The notes under the pieces were generated by a model. That model searched no databases. It was not told the origin of the DNA and was given only the letters and a program-made list of their open reading frames with translations. From the NCBI GenBank assembly GCA_034436335.1, contig DAOTVO010000005.1, positions 1-5,590 on the forward strand: 5,590 nt of DNA, given 5' to 3'. The DNA comes from UBA877 sp034436335. Lineage in GTDB: Bacteria; Chloroflexota; Anaerolineae; Anaerolineales; Villigracilaceae. The translations under genes and the position numbers were made by a program. Below, in pieces: positions 1 to 5,434 of this stretch (position 1 is its first letter; each line of letters starts with the position of its first letter).

Positions 1-84
1 GGACTGCTTACCATTTTGAATCAATTTCAGCAACGCAGCCCGTTCATTGTCCGTCAAATCAACAATGTAAATTTTGTTTGCCAT
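1..84 (-). CDS. IS630-type transposase, N-terminal fragment cut by the window edge
   Basis: Twenty-eight codons are visible, starting MANKIYIVDLTDNERAALL and running off the left edge. The pattern of a basic start, then IV-x-L-T-x-x-E-R, then a leucine-rich helix and a G-K-x-S turn is how many IS630-family transposases begin, just ahead of their helix-turn-helix DNA-binding region. The catalytic DDE domain would lie outside the window. The start is supported by an AGGAG ribosome binding site (91-95) about six bases upstream of the ATG. The gene lies downstream of the lipoprotein gene on the same strand. IS630 elements insert at TA dinucleotides. The family call rests on remembered N-terminal resemblance over a short stretch, and whether the full gene is intact cannot be seen. 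Confidence 0.6.
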   Translation of the reverse strand, partial: MANKIYIVDLTDNERAALLKLIQNGKQS

Positions 85-144
85 CGCTCTCTCCTGAATT
101 GCCTGTTTGCCCACAGTGTACCAGAGGCGATGAACTTATCAGCA
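85..144. other. Probable terminal region of the IS630-like element
   Basis: The 60 bases between the transposase start and the lipoprotein stop codon hold the transposase ribosome binding site and, further out, the stretch at 112-144 (CACAGTGTACC, then GCGATGAACTTATC), where the terminal inverted repeat of an IS630-type element should lie. The matching repeat at the other end is outside the window, so the exact boundary is not established. No promoter was recognised here with confidence. Confidence 0.35.
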
Positions 145-1206
145 TTATTTTGGAAAGGTACTAATCTCATGACCTAAAAGTGCAAATAATTTTTCGTCGT
201 TATATCCTTCTTGATCAAGTGGCCCTTCACCAGATTTCCAAACATTAAACCCCTCCGGCGCAGGCTTGACAATATTGGGCGCATCAAACATAAAATCCCC
301 TGCCTGCGTGCGGGTATCTGCGCTCAAGTTCACTGCAAACGGCTGATACACCCATTTTTCATTCTCATCCAAAAACCCTAAAACCAAAATCTTTACTCCA
401 TCTCTGCCAGGCATATCCGCAATCGCTGTGAGAACGCCGTAAGATGGATTTACAGCAGCTTGTCTCTCAATATTTGTTGGCACGCCAAAGATTGGTACAA
501 CAAAGCCATATTCTCTGATTTTTTCTCGCCACATCTGCATTGCTTCTTGAAGATTGCTTGCTGAACGCTCATTTACAAATTGTTCTTCTGATTTATAAAA
601 ATTAATACCATATCCTAATCCTCCGTTGAGAGACCGCACAAAATTCCTCGTATCATACATCCCCAAATTCTCATTTCCATCTCCCCGCAAAAGCCAGGGC
701 GTCAGCAGCCAATCTGTCCGATACTCGCCTGTCTCCTGATACTTTTGATAAAGCAGCCGCCACAAAGCCTCATACACCTTGATGCTGTTTTCATACGCCA
801 GCCAGCCTTGTGCCTCCAGCCCTTCAAATTCCGATATATCTACCCCATTTTGCTGCAAATACAAAACCATCTGCTCCATGTAAAACTGATGAAAAGCCTG
901 ATCTTGCTCAATGTAGGCTTTCTGCTCCGCTTCGCTTGGGTCAAGGTTGTTGCGGGCAGGCAAAGTCTCCACATAGCGCCGCATCTCTGGCGGAAACGTC
1001 CCGGCGTCAAAAAAATCCGCCACGGCTGCCGGGGTCGGGGTGGGGGTGAGCGTGGGGGTAGGGGTAGGGGTGGAGGTGGGGGCGGGAGTCGGAGAGGCGG
1101 GAGTCGGCGTTCCGCCGTCCGCGGTCTGGGGGGCGCTCCCTGACGGGGCCAGGCAGGCGGAGAGCAGGAGGGTGGTCAGGAGGAGGGGGAGGAGGAGGGG
1201 TTTCAT
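145..1206 (-). CDS. Predicted secreted lipoprotein of unknown function with Pro-Thr linker
   Basis: The product is 353 residues. It opens with a leucine-rich signal peptide (residues 1-17) ending in the lipobox L15-S16-A17-C18, so Cys18 should be lipidated and the protein anchored on the outer face of the cytoplasmic membrane. Residues 33-59 are a low-complexity linker of Pro-Thr/Ser pairs, a common spacer between lipid anchor and folded domain. The remaining ~290 residues look globular, with a helical, Tyr- and Gln-rich first half (about 95-165) and a more strand-like second half (about 233-300). I recognise no family or catalytic motif. The ATG at 1206 is chosen over the in-frame TTG at 1218 because GGAG (1213-1216) lies six bases before it and the TTG would overlap that site. 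Everything past about residue 90 is AT-rich, whereas the first part is very GC-rich. The gene lies 79 bases after recJ and ends next to a transposase gene, suggesting acquired or unstable DNA. Confidence 0.85.
   Translation of the reverse strand: MKPLLLPLLLTTLLLSACLAPSGSAPQTADGGTPTPASPTPAPTSTPTPTPTLTPTPTPAAVADFFDAGTFPPEMRRYVETLPARNNLDPSEAEQKAYIEQDQAFHQFYMEQMVLYLQQNGVDISEFEGLEAQGWLAYENSIKVYEALWRLLYQKYQETGEYRTDWLLTPWLLRGDGNENLGMYDTRNFVRSLNGGLGYGINFYKSEEQFVNERSASNLQEAMQMWREKIREYGFVVPIFGVPTNIERQAAVNPSYGVLTAIADMPGRDGVKILVLGFLDENEKWVYQPFAVNLSADTRTQAGDFMFDAPNIVKPAPEGFNVWKSGEGPLDQEGYNDEKLFALLGHEISTFPK
1053..1086 (+). repeat. G-run tract, potential G-quadruplex, within lipoprotein linker
   Basis: The strand opposite the lipoprotein coding strand carries runs of 5, 4, 4, 5 and 3 guanines separated by short loops (TA, TA, TGGAGGT, C), matching the usual four-run G-quadruplex pattern. 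Further G-runs extend from 1031. It is the reverse complement of the Pro-Thr codons, so the G-rich strand is the transcription template and the mRNA is C-rich. Folding is predicted from the pattern only. Confidence 0.6.
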
Positions 1207-1285
1207 GGCGGACTCCAAAAAAAAAAACTACAGTCCAACAGCCGGCTAGGTTGATAGTCAGGTCAGGAGTTCTCCGACTTGGGAT

Positions 1286-2998
1286 TCAATCCGGCGTGCC
1301 GGCCGGCTTAACATCCTTCAGGTTCAATTGCAGGGAGGAACGTCCATTGTACTCATTGCTCTCGAAATTGTAGAGAACATCCACGCGTGGCGGCAGTTCT
1401 TTGGCAAGATGACCCAAACGGAAACCAATCGCGTCATAGGTCAGCCGTCCGTCGGTGAGAGTCAGTTTGAGATGGCTTCCGTCTGCTCCCACACTGCGAG
1501 CATACTTGACCTGCAGATTGCGCGTGACAAAGACCGCTTCGGGATTTCCGTACCCCGTGGGCTGGAGATAACTCAAATGCTTGAGCAGTTCGGGGCGCAA
1601 CTCAGCGAGAGGCAGTTCCATATCGGCGAACAGGGTCGGGCGCAGGTCGAGACCGGCAAACTGCTCCCTGGCGATTTCCTTCAGCCGCGCCTTGAGCGCC
1701 TCCAGGTTTTCATTGCGCACCGTCAGCCCGGCCGCGGCGGCATGTCCGCCGTGACGGACGAGCAGGTCGGCGCAACGGTCGAGGGCAGCGGTGATGTGAA
1801 ACTCCGGGATAGAGCGGCAGGAACAGCGCGTCATCTCCTCCCCCTGCTGACCGACAATCGCCGGGCGGTAATAGATTTCCACCAGCCGCGCCGCCGCTAA
1901 GCCAACCACGCCAGAATTAAACTGCGGATGGACGGCAAAGAGCAACGGGGCGTCGGCTTCCTCGCCCAAGGCAATAGTCTCGGCTTCGGCCTGAATCTTG
2001 CGCGTCAGCAACTGGCGTTCGCGATTCTGCACATCCAGTTTTTGGGCCAATTGACCGGCAACGAAGACATCCTCGGTGGTCAGCAGGTTGTAGGCATCCA
2101 GCGCCGATTCGAGCCGCCCGGCGGCGTTCAGCCGCGGCCCCAGCATGAAGCCGATGTGGGCGGCATTGACCGAGGGGAGTGAAACCCCGGCCACATTCGC
2201 CAGCGAGAAAAGCCCCTGGCGGCGGGTCTGCGCCATCTGCCGCAGGCCGCGGCGCACGAGGACGCGGTTTTCGCCGGTCAGCGGCGCCAGGTCGGCCACC
2301 GTGCCCAGGGCCACCAGGTCGAGATACTCTTCCAATTGCAAATTGGACGGTTGTAATTCGCCAATCAGGGCCTCGACAATCTTGTAGGCGATGCCCACCC
2401 CGGCCAGGTATTTCTCCGGGTAGGGGTCGCCTTCTTGTTTGGGATTGATGACCGCCAACGCATCGGGCAGTTCGCCGGCGGGTTCGTGGTGGTCGGTGAT
2501 GATGAGGTCCAGGCCGAGGGCGCGAGCGCGGCGGGCTTCTTCGGGGGAACGGATGCCGCAATCCACGCTGATGACGAGTTTCACGCCCTGCGCGGCGAGC
2601 GATTCCAGCGCCTCGTTGTTCAGGCCGTAGCCCTCATCGAAGCGGTTAGGAATGTACACCTGCGCCTGCGCGCCCAGCGTTTTCAACGCCTGAACAAGAA
2701 GCGCCGCGGCGGTAACGCCATCCACGTCGTAATCGCCATAGATGGCAATCTGCTCGCCGCGTTCGATGGCGGCGCGGATGCGCTCGACGGCGATCCGCAT
2801 GCCTTTCATCTGGAAAGGCGAGGTGTCGAAGGGCGCTTCGGCCTTCAGGTAGGCGCGCGCTTCGGCGTCGGCGGCGTAGCCGCGATTGAAGAGAATCTGC
2901 TGAAGGACGCGAGGGTAAGCGGCCAGATTTTCGGCGGCCTGCGAAGAGAGCGGCGGGGCAATGCTCCAGCGGGCGCGGCGGCGGGGGAAGGAATTCAT
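1286..2998 (-). CDS. recJ: Single-stranded-DNA-specific 5'-3' exonuclease RecJ
   Basis: RecJ degrades single-stranded DNA 5' to 3' in RecF-pathway recombination, mismatch repair and repair of stalled forks, using Mn/Mg ions in the cytoplasm. All core features are present in the 570 residues. The DHH domain has GDYDVDG (88-94), VDCG (145-148), the DHH triad (169-171) and GTVAD (232-236). GPRLNAAGR (287-295) follows, a RecJ hallmark. The DHHA1 domain has NSGVVGLAAARL (361-372), RSIPEFH (395-401) and GGHAAAAG (417-424). The C-terminal ~120 residues are the predicted OB-fold. Length is normal for the compact bacterial form. The ATG at 2998 puts the conserved W-x-I-A-P-P start at residues 11-16, but no strong ribosome binding site precedes it. 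A terminator upstream (3065-3092) separates it from the ferredoxin gene, and a -10-like TATACT lies 30 bases before the ATG. One oddity is Cys392 where I recall Gly in related R-G-S-C-R-S motifs. Confidence 0.97.
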   Translation of the reverse strand: MNSFPRRRARWSIAPPLSSQAAENLAAYPRVLQQILFNRGYAADAEARAYLKAEAPFDTSPFQMKGMRIAVERIRAAIERGEQIAIYGDYDVDGVTAAALLVQALKTLGAQAQVYIPNRFDEGYGLNNEALESLAAQGVKLVISVDCGIRSPEEARRARALGLDLIITDHHEPAGELPDALAVINPKQEGDPYPEKYLAGVGIAYKIVEALIGELQPSNLQLEEYLDLVALGTVADLAPLTGENRVLVRRGLRQMAQTRRQGLFSLANVAGVSLPSVNAAHIGFMLGPRLNAAGRLESALDAYNLLTTEDVFVAGQLAQKLDVQNRERQLLTRKIQAEAETIALGEEADAPLLFAVHPQFNSGVVGLAAARLVEIYYRPAIVGQQGEEMTRCSCRSIPEFHITAALDRCADLLVRHGGHAAAAGLTVRNENLEALKARLKEIAREQFAGLDLRPTLFADMELPLAELRPELLKHLSYLQPTGYGNPEAVFVTRNLQVKYARSVGADGSHLKLTLTDGRLTYDAIGFRLGHLAKELPPRVDVLYNFESNEYNGRSSLQLNLKDVKPAGTPD

Positions 2999-3027
2999 GG
3001 GGGTGTCTCGTCAGGGAAGTTGTGTTG

Positions 3028-3038
3028 AAGTATAAACG
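3028..3038 (-). promoter_or_regulatory. Candidate -10 region for recJ (CGTTTATACTT)
   Basis: On the minus strand TATACT (3034-3029) matches TATAAT at five of six positions and would give a short leader of about 23 bases before the recJ ATG. No good -35 hexamer is seen at normal spacing. A promoter is expected here because the ferredoxin terminator lies just upstream, and the same 11-mer occurs before the EamA gene. Confidence 0.4.
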
Positions 3039-3064
3039 CTACCATGCAGCGGCGGAAGGGCGAG

Positions 3065-3092
3065 AAAAATGCCCCGACACAGCGCCGGGGCA
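3065..3092 (-). terminator. Rho-independent terminator after the ferredoxin gene
   Basis: Read on the minus strand, TGCCCCG and CGGGGCA form a perfect 7-bp GC-rich stem with a 9-base loop, followed directly by TTTTTC. It starts about 30 bases after the ferredoxin stop codon and before recJ, so it should end the ferredoxin transcript. Confidence 0.8.
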
Positions 3093-3120
3093 AACGGGAG
3101 CAAAAGGGAAACCGGACGCC

Positions 3121-3534
3121 CTACGCGCCGTTGTCCTGGTCTTTGGCTGCGTAGCCGGGACCGGACTTGAAGAAGTCGTAGTTCAGTTGAATATCCTCGC
3201 GCAAGTTGACTTGCTCGCCGGCTTCGAGTTGCCTCACCGTATCCAGCACCACTTTGACGCCGTGATGATTGACTCCTTCATAATGACCGGTGAGACCAAG
3301 ACGGTTGATGTATTCGCCCCCCTTGGCTACATACGCAGCCGGCACTTCGTCTTCGGGAAAGATGGCCCCATACGGGCATTCGGGAACACAAGCGCCGCAG
3401 TCAATGCAGGTATCGGGGTCAATGTAGACCATCGGCCACTCATCAACCGGCTGACCGGGCACAATGCACTCTACCGGACAAACTTCGATGCAGCCGCGGT
3501 CGCGCACACAAAGACTGGTAATGATATGAGACAT
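3121..3534 (-). CDS. Two-cluster bacterial ferredoxin with CxxDxxCxxxCP motif and C-terminal extension
   Basis: A cytoplasmic low-potential electron carrier of 137 residues, partner unknown. The N-terminal ~65 residues are a double iron-sulfur fold. The first motif is C9-x2-D12-x2-C15-x3-C19-P and the second is C43-x2-C46-x2-C49-x3-C53-P. By the family pattern one cluster would use C9, D12, C15 and C53, the other C43, C46, C49 and C19. Asp in place of the second Cys points to a [3Fe-4S] or Asp-ligated [4Fe-4S] first cluster. Cys23 is an extra cysteine, as in seven-iron ferredoxins of the Azotobacter type, which share the PVxC and EDEVP segments seen here. A ~70-residue tail follows, with a predicted helix (about 94-105) and FFKSGPGY near the end. 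The ATG at 3534 has an excellent AAGGAGG (3540-3546) five bases upstream. An in-frame ATG at 3603 is rejected because this site would then be coding. The gene has its own terminator and probably its own promoter, which I could not locate convincingly. Confidence 0.93.
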   Translation of the reverse strand: MSHIITSLCVRDRGCIEVCPVECIVPGQPVDEWPMVYIDPDTCIDCGACVPECPYGAIFPEDEVPAAYVAKGGEYINRLGLTGHYEGVNHHGVKVVLDTVRQLEAGEQVNLREDIQLNYDFFKSGPGYAAKDQDNGA

Positions 3535-3650
3535 GTATTCCTCCTTTTGGAAATAATCTGCTCGCCCGACTCTTTCACCGAGGAGCCGCGCTACCATCAA
3601 CACACACAGATAAATCCAACGGCAGCCCGGCCAGGGAAATCATCAGGCGC

Positions 3651-3690
3651 TAGAAAAGAACGAGCCGGGATATATTATATATCCGGCTCG
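3651..3690 (-). terminator. Rho-independent terminator after the superoxide dismutase gene
   Basis: On the minus strand an 8-bp GC-rich base (CGAGCCGG with CCGGCTCG) is extended by five A-T pairs, with one bulged base and a three-base loop, then TTCTTTTCT. It begins 33 bases after the SOD stop codon and should separate SOD transcription from the ferredoxin gene. Confidence 0.8.
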
Positions 3691-3723
3691 TAGGAAATGT
3701 AAAGCAAAGAAAGAACCGTTCGA

Positions 3724-4329
3724 TTACCGCCCGGCATATCGGCGCGCCACCTCGTCCCAGTTGACCACATTCCACCAGTTCGAGACGTATTCGGCGCGGC
3801 GGTTCTGATACTTCAGGTAGTAAGCATGTTCCCACACATCTAGGCCCAGGATGGGGGTCAGACCATCGGTCAGCGGGTTGTCCTGATTGGGCGTGGAAAC
3901 AATCGCCAGTCCGCCGGCTTTCTTCACCAGCCATGCCCAGCCGGAGCCGAAGCGCCCGTTGGCGGCTTTCTCGAATTCGGCCTTGAAAGCGTCGAACGAG
4001 CCAAAGGCGGCCTCGATAGCCGCGGCCAGCTCACCGGTCGGCGCGCCGCCCGCCTGGGGGGCCATGATTTCCCAGAACAGGTTGTGATTCCACGTCCCGC
4101 CGCCGTGATTGCGCACCACTGTGCGGATGTCTTCGGGGACGGCGTTCAGGTCCGAGAGCAGTTTTTCAAGCGACCAGGAGGACAGTTCGGGGTGTTTTTC
4201 CAGCGCCGCGTTCAGGTTGTTGAGGTAGGTGGCGTGATGCTTGTCGTGGTGGACCTGCATCGTCAGCGTATCAATGAACGGTTCGAGGGCGTCATAGGCG
4301 TAGGGAAGGGGAGGAAGTTGGAAAGCCAT
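3724..4329 (-). CDS. sodA: Superoxide dismutase, Fe/Mn family, Mn-type signatures
   Basis: The enzyme converts superoxide to oxygen and hydrogen peroxide. There is no signal peptide, so it acts in the cytoplasm. The 201 residues align along their length with E. coli MnSOD as I know it, including the opening PPLPYAYDALEP. The metal ligands are His27, His82, Asp164 and His168, the last two in DVWEHAYYLK (164-173). Tyr35 and His31 fit the active-site gateway. Gln149 in NQDNPL, with Gly78 before WNH, is the manganese-type placement of the second-sphere glutamine. Iron enzymes place it at the position of Gly78. Manganese use is therefore likely, though cambialistic enzymes exist. The ATG at 4329 is preceded by AAGGAG (4338-4343) at eight bases. 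An in-frame upstream ATG at 4353 would place this site inside the gene. A strong promoter and an operator-like repeat lie upstream, and a hairpin terminator follows. Confidence 0.97.
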   Translation of the reverse strand: MAFQLPPLPYAYDALEPFIDTLTMQVHHDKHHATYLNNLNAALEKHPELSSWSLEKLLSDLNAVPEDIRTVVRNHGGGTWNHNLFWEIMAPQAGGAPTGELAAAIEAAFGSFDAFKAEFEKAANGRFGSGWAWLVKKAGGLAIVSTPNQDNPLTDGLTPILGLDVWEHAYYLKYQNRRAEYVSNWWNVVNWDEVARRYAGR

Positions 4330-4358
4330 TTTTGTATCTCCTTGCAAAAGCAATTTTT

Positions 4359-4372
4359 ATGATAAATATCAT
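4359..4372. promoter_or_regulatory. Operator-like inverted repeat at the SOD transcription start
   Basis: ATGATA-AA-TATCAT is a perfect 6-bp inverted repeat with a two-base spacer. It covers the transcription start predicted about seven bases after the SOD -10 box (near 4370), the classic position for a repressor. AT-rich GATA/TATC half-sites recall Fur-family sites, but the regulator is not identified. It lies 30 bases upstream of the SOD ATG. Confidence 0.4.
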
Positions 4373-4376
4373 CTAT

Positions 4377-4404
4377 ATTGTACTATTCATCTCTGCAAAG
4401 TCAA
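4377..4404 (-). promoter_or_regulatory. Sigma-70-type promoter of the SOD gene
   Basis: On the minus strand a -35 box TTGACT (4404-4399, five of six matches) and a -10 box TACAAT (4382-4377, five of six) are separated by 16 bases. The predicted start near 4370 gives a leader of about 40 bases with a good ribosome binding site. It is the strongest promoter match in the window. Confidence 0.75.
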
Positions 4405-4429
4405 GGGAAGGCGGGCGGGTTTAACAAAT

Positions 4430-4440
4430 CGTTTATACTT
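4430..4440 (+). promoter_or_regulatory. Candidate -10 region for the EamA permease gene (CGTTTATACTT)
   Basis: TATACT (4434-4439) matches TATAAT at five of six positions, but its end is only seven bases before the ATG at 4447, so the transcript would begin at or next to the start codon. No recognisable -35 box is seen at normal spacing, and no Shine-Dalgarno sequence precedes the ATG, which fits a leaderless mRNA. Confidence 0.4.
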
Positions 4441-4446
4441 GGCCGC

Positions 4447-5394
4447 ATGACATTCCCTCCCTCCCCCCGCCGTTCGGTTCTGACCCTGGGCCTGTTGGCC
4501 GGTATTTTGGCCGTTTCTACGGCCGCGATTTTCATCCGCTTCGCGCAGGCCGAGGGCGCGCCGTCCATCGTCATCGCCGCAGCGCGGCTGACGCTTTCGG
4601 CCTTGGCGCTCGCCCCCTTTGCGCTAACCGGCGGCCGGTCCGACCTGCGCCGCCTGACGCGCCGCGAATGGCTGCTGGCGCTGCTGGCGGGCGTCTTCCT
4701 GGCGCTGCACTTTGCTGCGTGGATTACCTCGCTGGAATACACCTCGGTCGCCAGTTCGGTGATTCTGGTGACGACCACGCCGCTGTGGGTGGCGCTGGCG
4801 GCCCCGCTGGTGGTGCGGGAGCGCATCCACCGCACAGCCGCGCTGGGCATGGGGCTGGCGCTGGCGGGCGGAATCGTCATTGCTGTCAGCGATGTCTGCG
4901 CGTTTCAGGGTGCAGGTCTCGTCTGCCCGCCGATGGAGACGTTTTTCAGCGGGCGGGCGATGTTTGGCAATTTCCTATCCGTATTCGGGGCGTGGATGGC
5001 CGCCGGTTATCTGCTGGTGGGGCGCAAACTGCGCGCCAAACTGCCGCTGACGCCGTATGTGTTCGTGGTGTACAGCATGGCGGCGGTTGTGTTGATATTC
5101 ATCATGCTGGAGATGGGGAAATCGCCGCTCGGTTATTCCCCGATGACCTGCGTGTGGTTCCTGCTCCTGGCGCTTGTGCCGCAATTGGTAGGACACACCC
5201 TCTTCAACTGGGCGCTGAAGTATGCGCCGGCGTCTTTCGTCTCGGTTACATTGCTGGGCGAGCCGATTGGTTCGACAATTCTGGCAATTTTCTTGTTTGG
5301 CGAACTCCCCGGCGGGCTGAAAATCGGCGGGGCAGCGTTGCTCCTGGCAGGCATCTGGCTGGCCAGCCGCGAGGAGCCAAAACAAATGCAATGA
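4447..5394 (+). CDS. EamA-family (DMT superfamily) permease
   Basis: An integral membrane transporter of 315 residues, the usual length for ten-helix drug/metabolite transporters. Hydrophobic segments lie at about 11-31, 39-60, 74-93, 101-122, 131-149, 171-191, 203-221, 235-255, 262-284 and 291-307, forming two EamA repeats. Repeat marks are SVASSVILVTTTPLW (100-114) with RER (124-126) closing the first, and PASFVSVTLLGEPIGS (261-276) with GE (285-286) closing the second. The segment between helices 5 and 6 (150-170) holds two cysteines, C151 and C160, and is longer than the other loops. Family members export amino acids, metabolites or drugs, and the substrate here cannot be told. The ATG at 4447 is chosen over an in-frame TTG at 4378 because the latter adds a non-hydrophobic leader overlapping the SOD promoter. 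There is no ribosome binding site, so translation may be leaderless. The gene is divergent from SOD and sits alone before a transposase remnant. Confidence 0.95.
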   Translation: MTFPPSPRRSVLTLGLLAGILAVSTAAIFIRFAQAEGAPSIVIAAARLTLSALALAPFALTGGRSDLRRLTRREWLLALLAGVFLALHFAAWITSLEYTSVASSVILVTTTPLWVALAAPLVVRERIHRTAALGMGLALAGGIVIAVSDVCAFQGAGLVCPPMETFFSGRAMFGNFLSVFGAWMAAGYLLVGRKLRAKLPLTPYVFVVYSMAAVVLIFIMLEMGKSPLGYSPMTCVWFLLLALVPQLVGHTLFNWALKYAPASFVSVTLLGEPIGSTILAIFLFGELPGGLKIGGAALLLAGIWLASREEPKQMQ

Positions 5395-5405
5395 TGCCGG
5401 GAATG

Positions 5406-5430
5406 AAAAAGGCGGGATTGGAATCCCGCC
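5406..5430 (-). terminator. Hairpin with T-tract, minus-strand terminator or REP-like palindrome
   Basis: GGCGGGATT and AATCCCGCC form a perfect 9-bp inverted repeat with only two bases between, and the minus strand continues directly into TTTTT (5410-5406). It would stop transcripts coming from the transposase gene before they run antisense into the permease gene. No T-run follows on the plus strand, so it is not a clear terminator for the permease. Such palindromes are also found as scattered REP-like elements. Confidence 0.6.
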
Positions 5431-5434
5431 CAAC

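Noticed and set aside
745..1249. Plus-strand open frames opposite the lipoprotein linker (Gly/Arg- and Gly/Val-rich)
   Set aside because: They are the antisense of the Pro-Thr repeat. Their low-complexity Gly/Val and Gly/Arg products are what that repeat gives on the other strand.
1286..1310. CCGGC/GCCGG inverted repeat near the recJ stop as a terminator
   Set aside because: It falls inside the last recJ codons and no T-tract follows closely. The T11 run is about 60 bases further on, without a strong stem directly before it.
2435..3028. Plus-strand open frame of 197 codons opposite the recJ N-terminus
   Set aside because: GC-rich antisense shadow of the conserved RecJ DHH domain, with no start signal or motif of its own.
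3535..3603. 23-residue N-terminal extension of the ferredoxin from ATG 3603
   Set aside because: The AAGGAGG site at 3540-3546 would be inside the coding region, and ferredoxins of this kind begin a few residues before the first cysteine, as they do from ATG 3534.
3022..3693. Plus-strand open frame of 223 codons across the ferredoxin gene
   Set aside because: It lies opposite a clear ferredoxin with a strong ribosome binding site, runs through two terminators, and shows no recognisable motif.
4330..4353. Extended SOD start at 4353 (MLLQGDTK leader)
   Set aside because: The AAGGAG ribosome binding site lies inside this stretch, and SOD homologues begin at the MAFQLPPLPY position.
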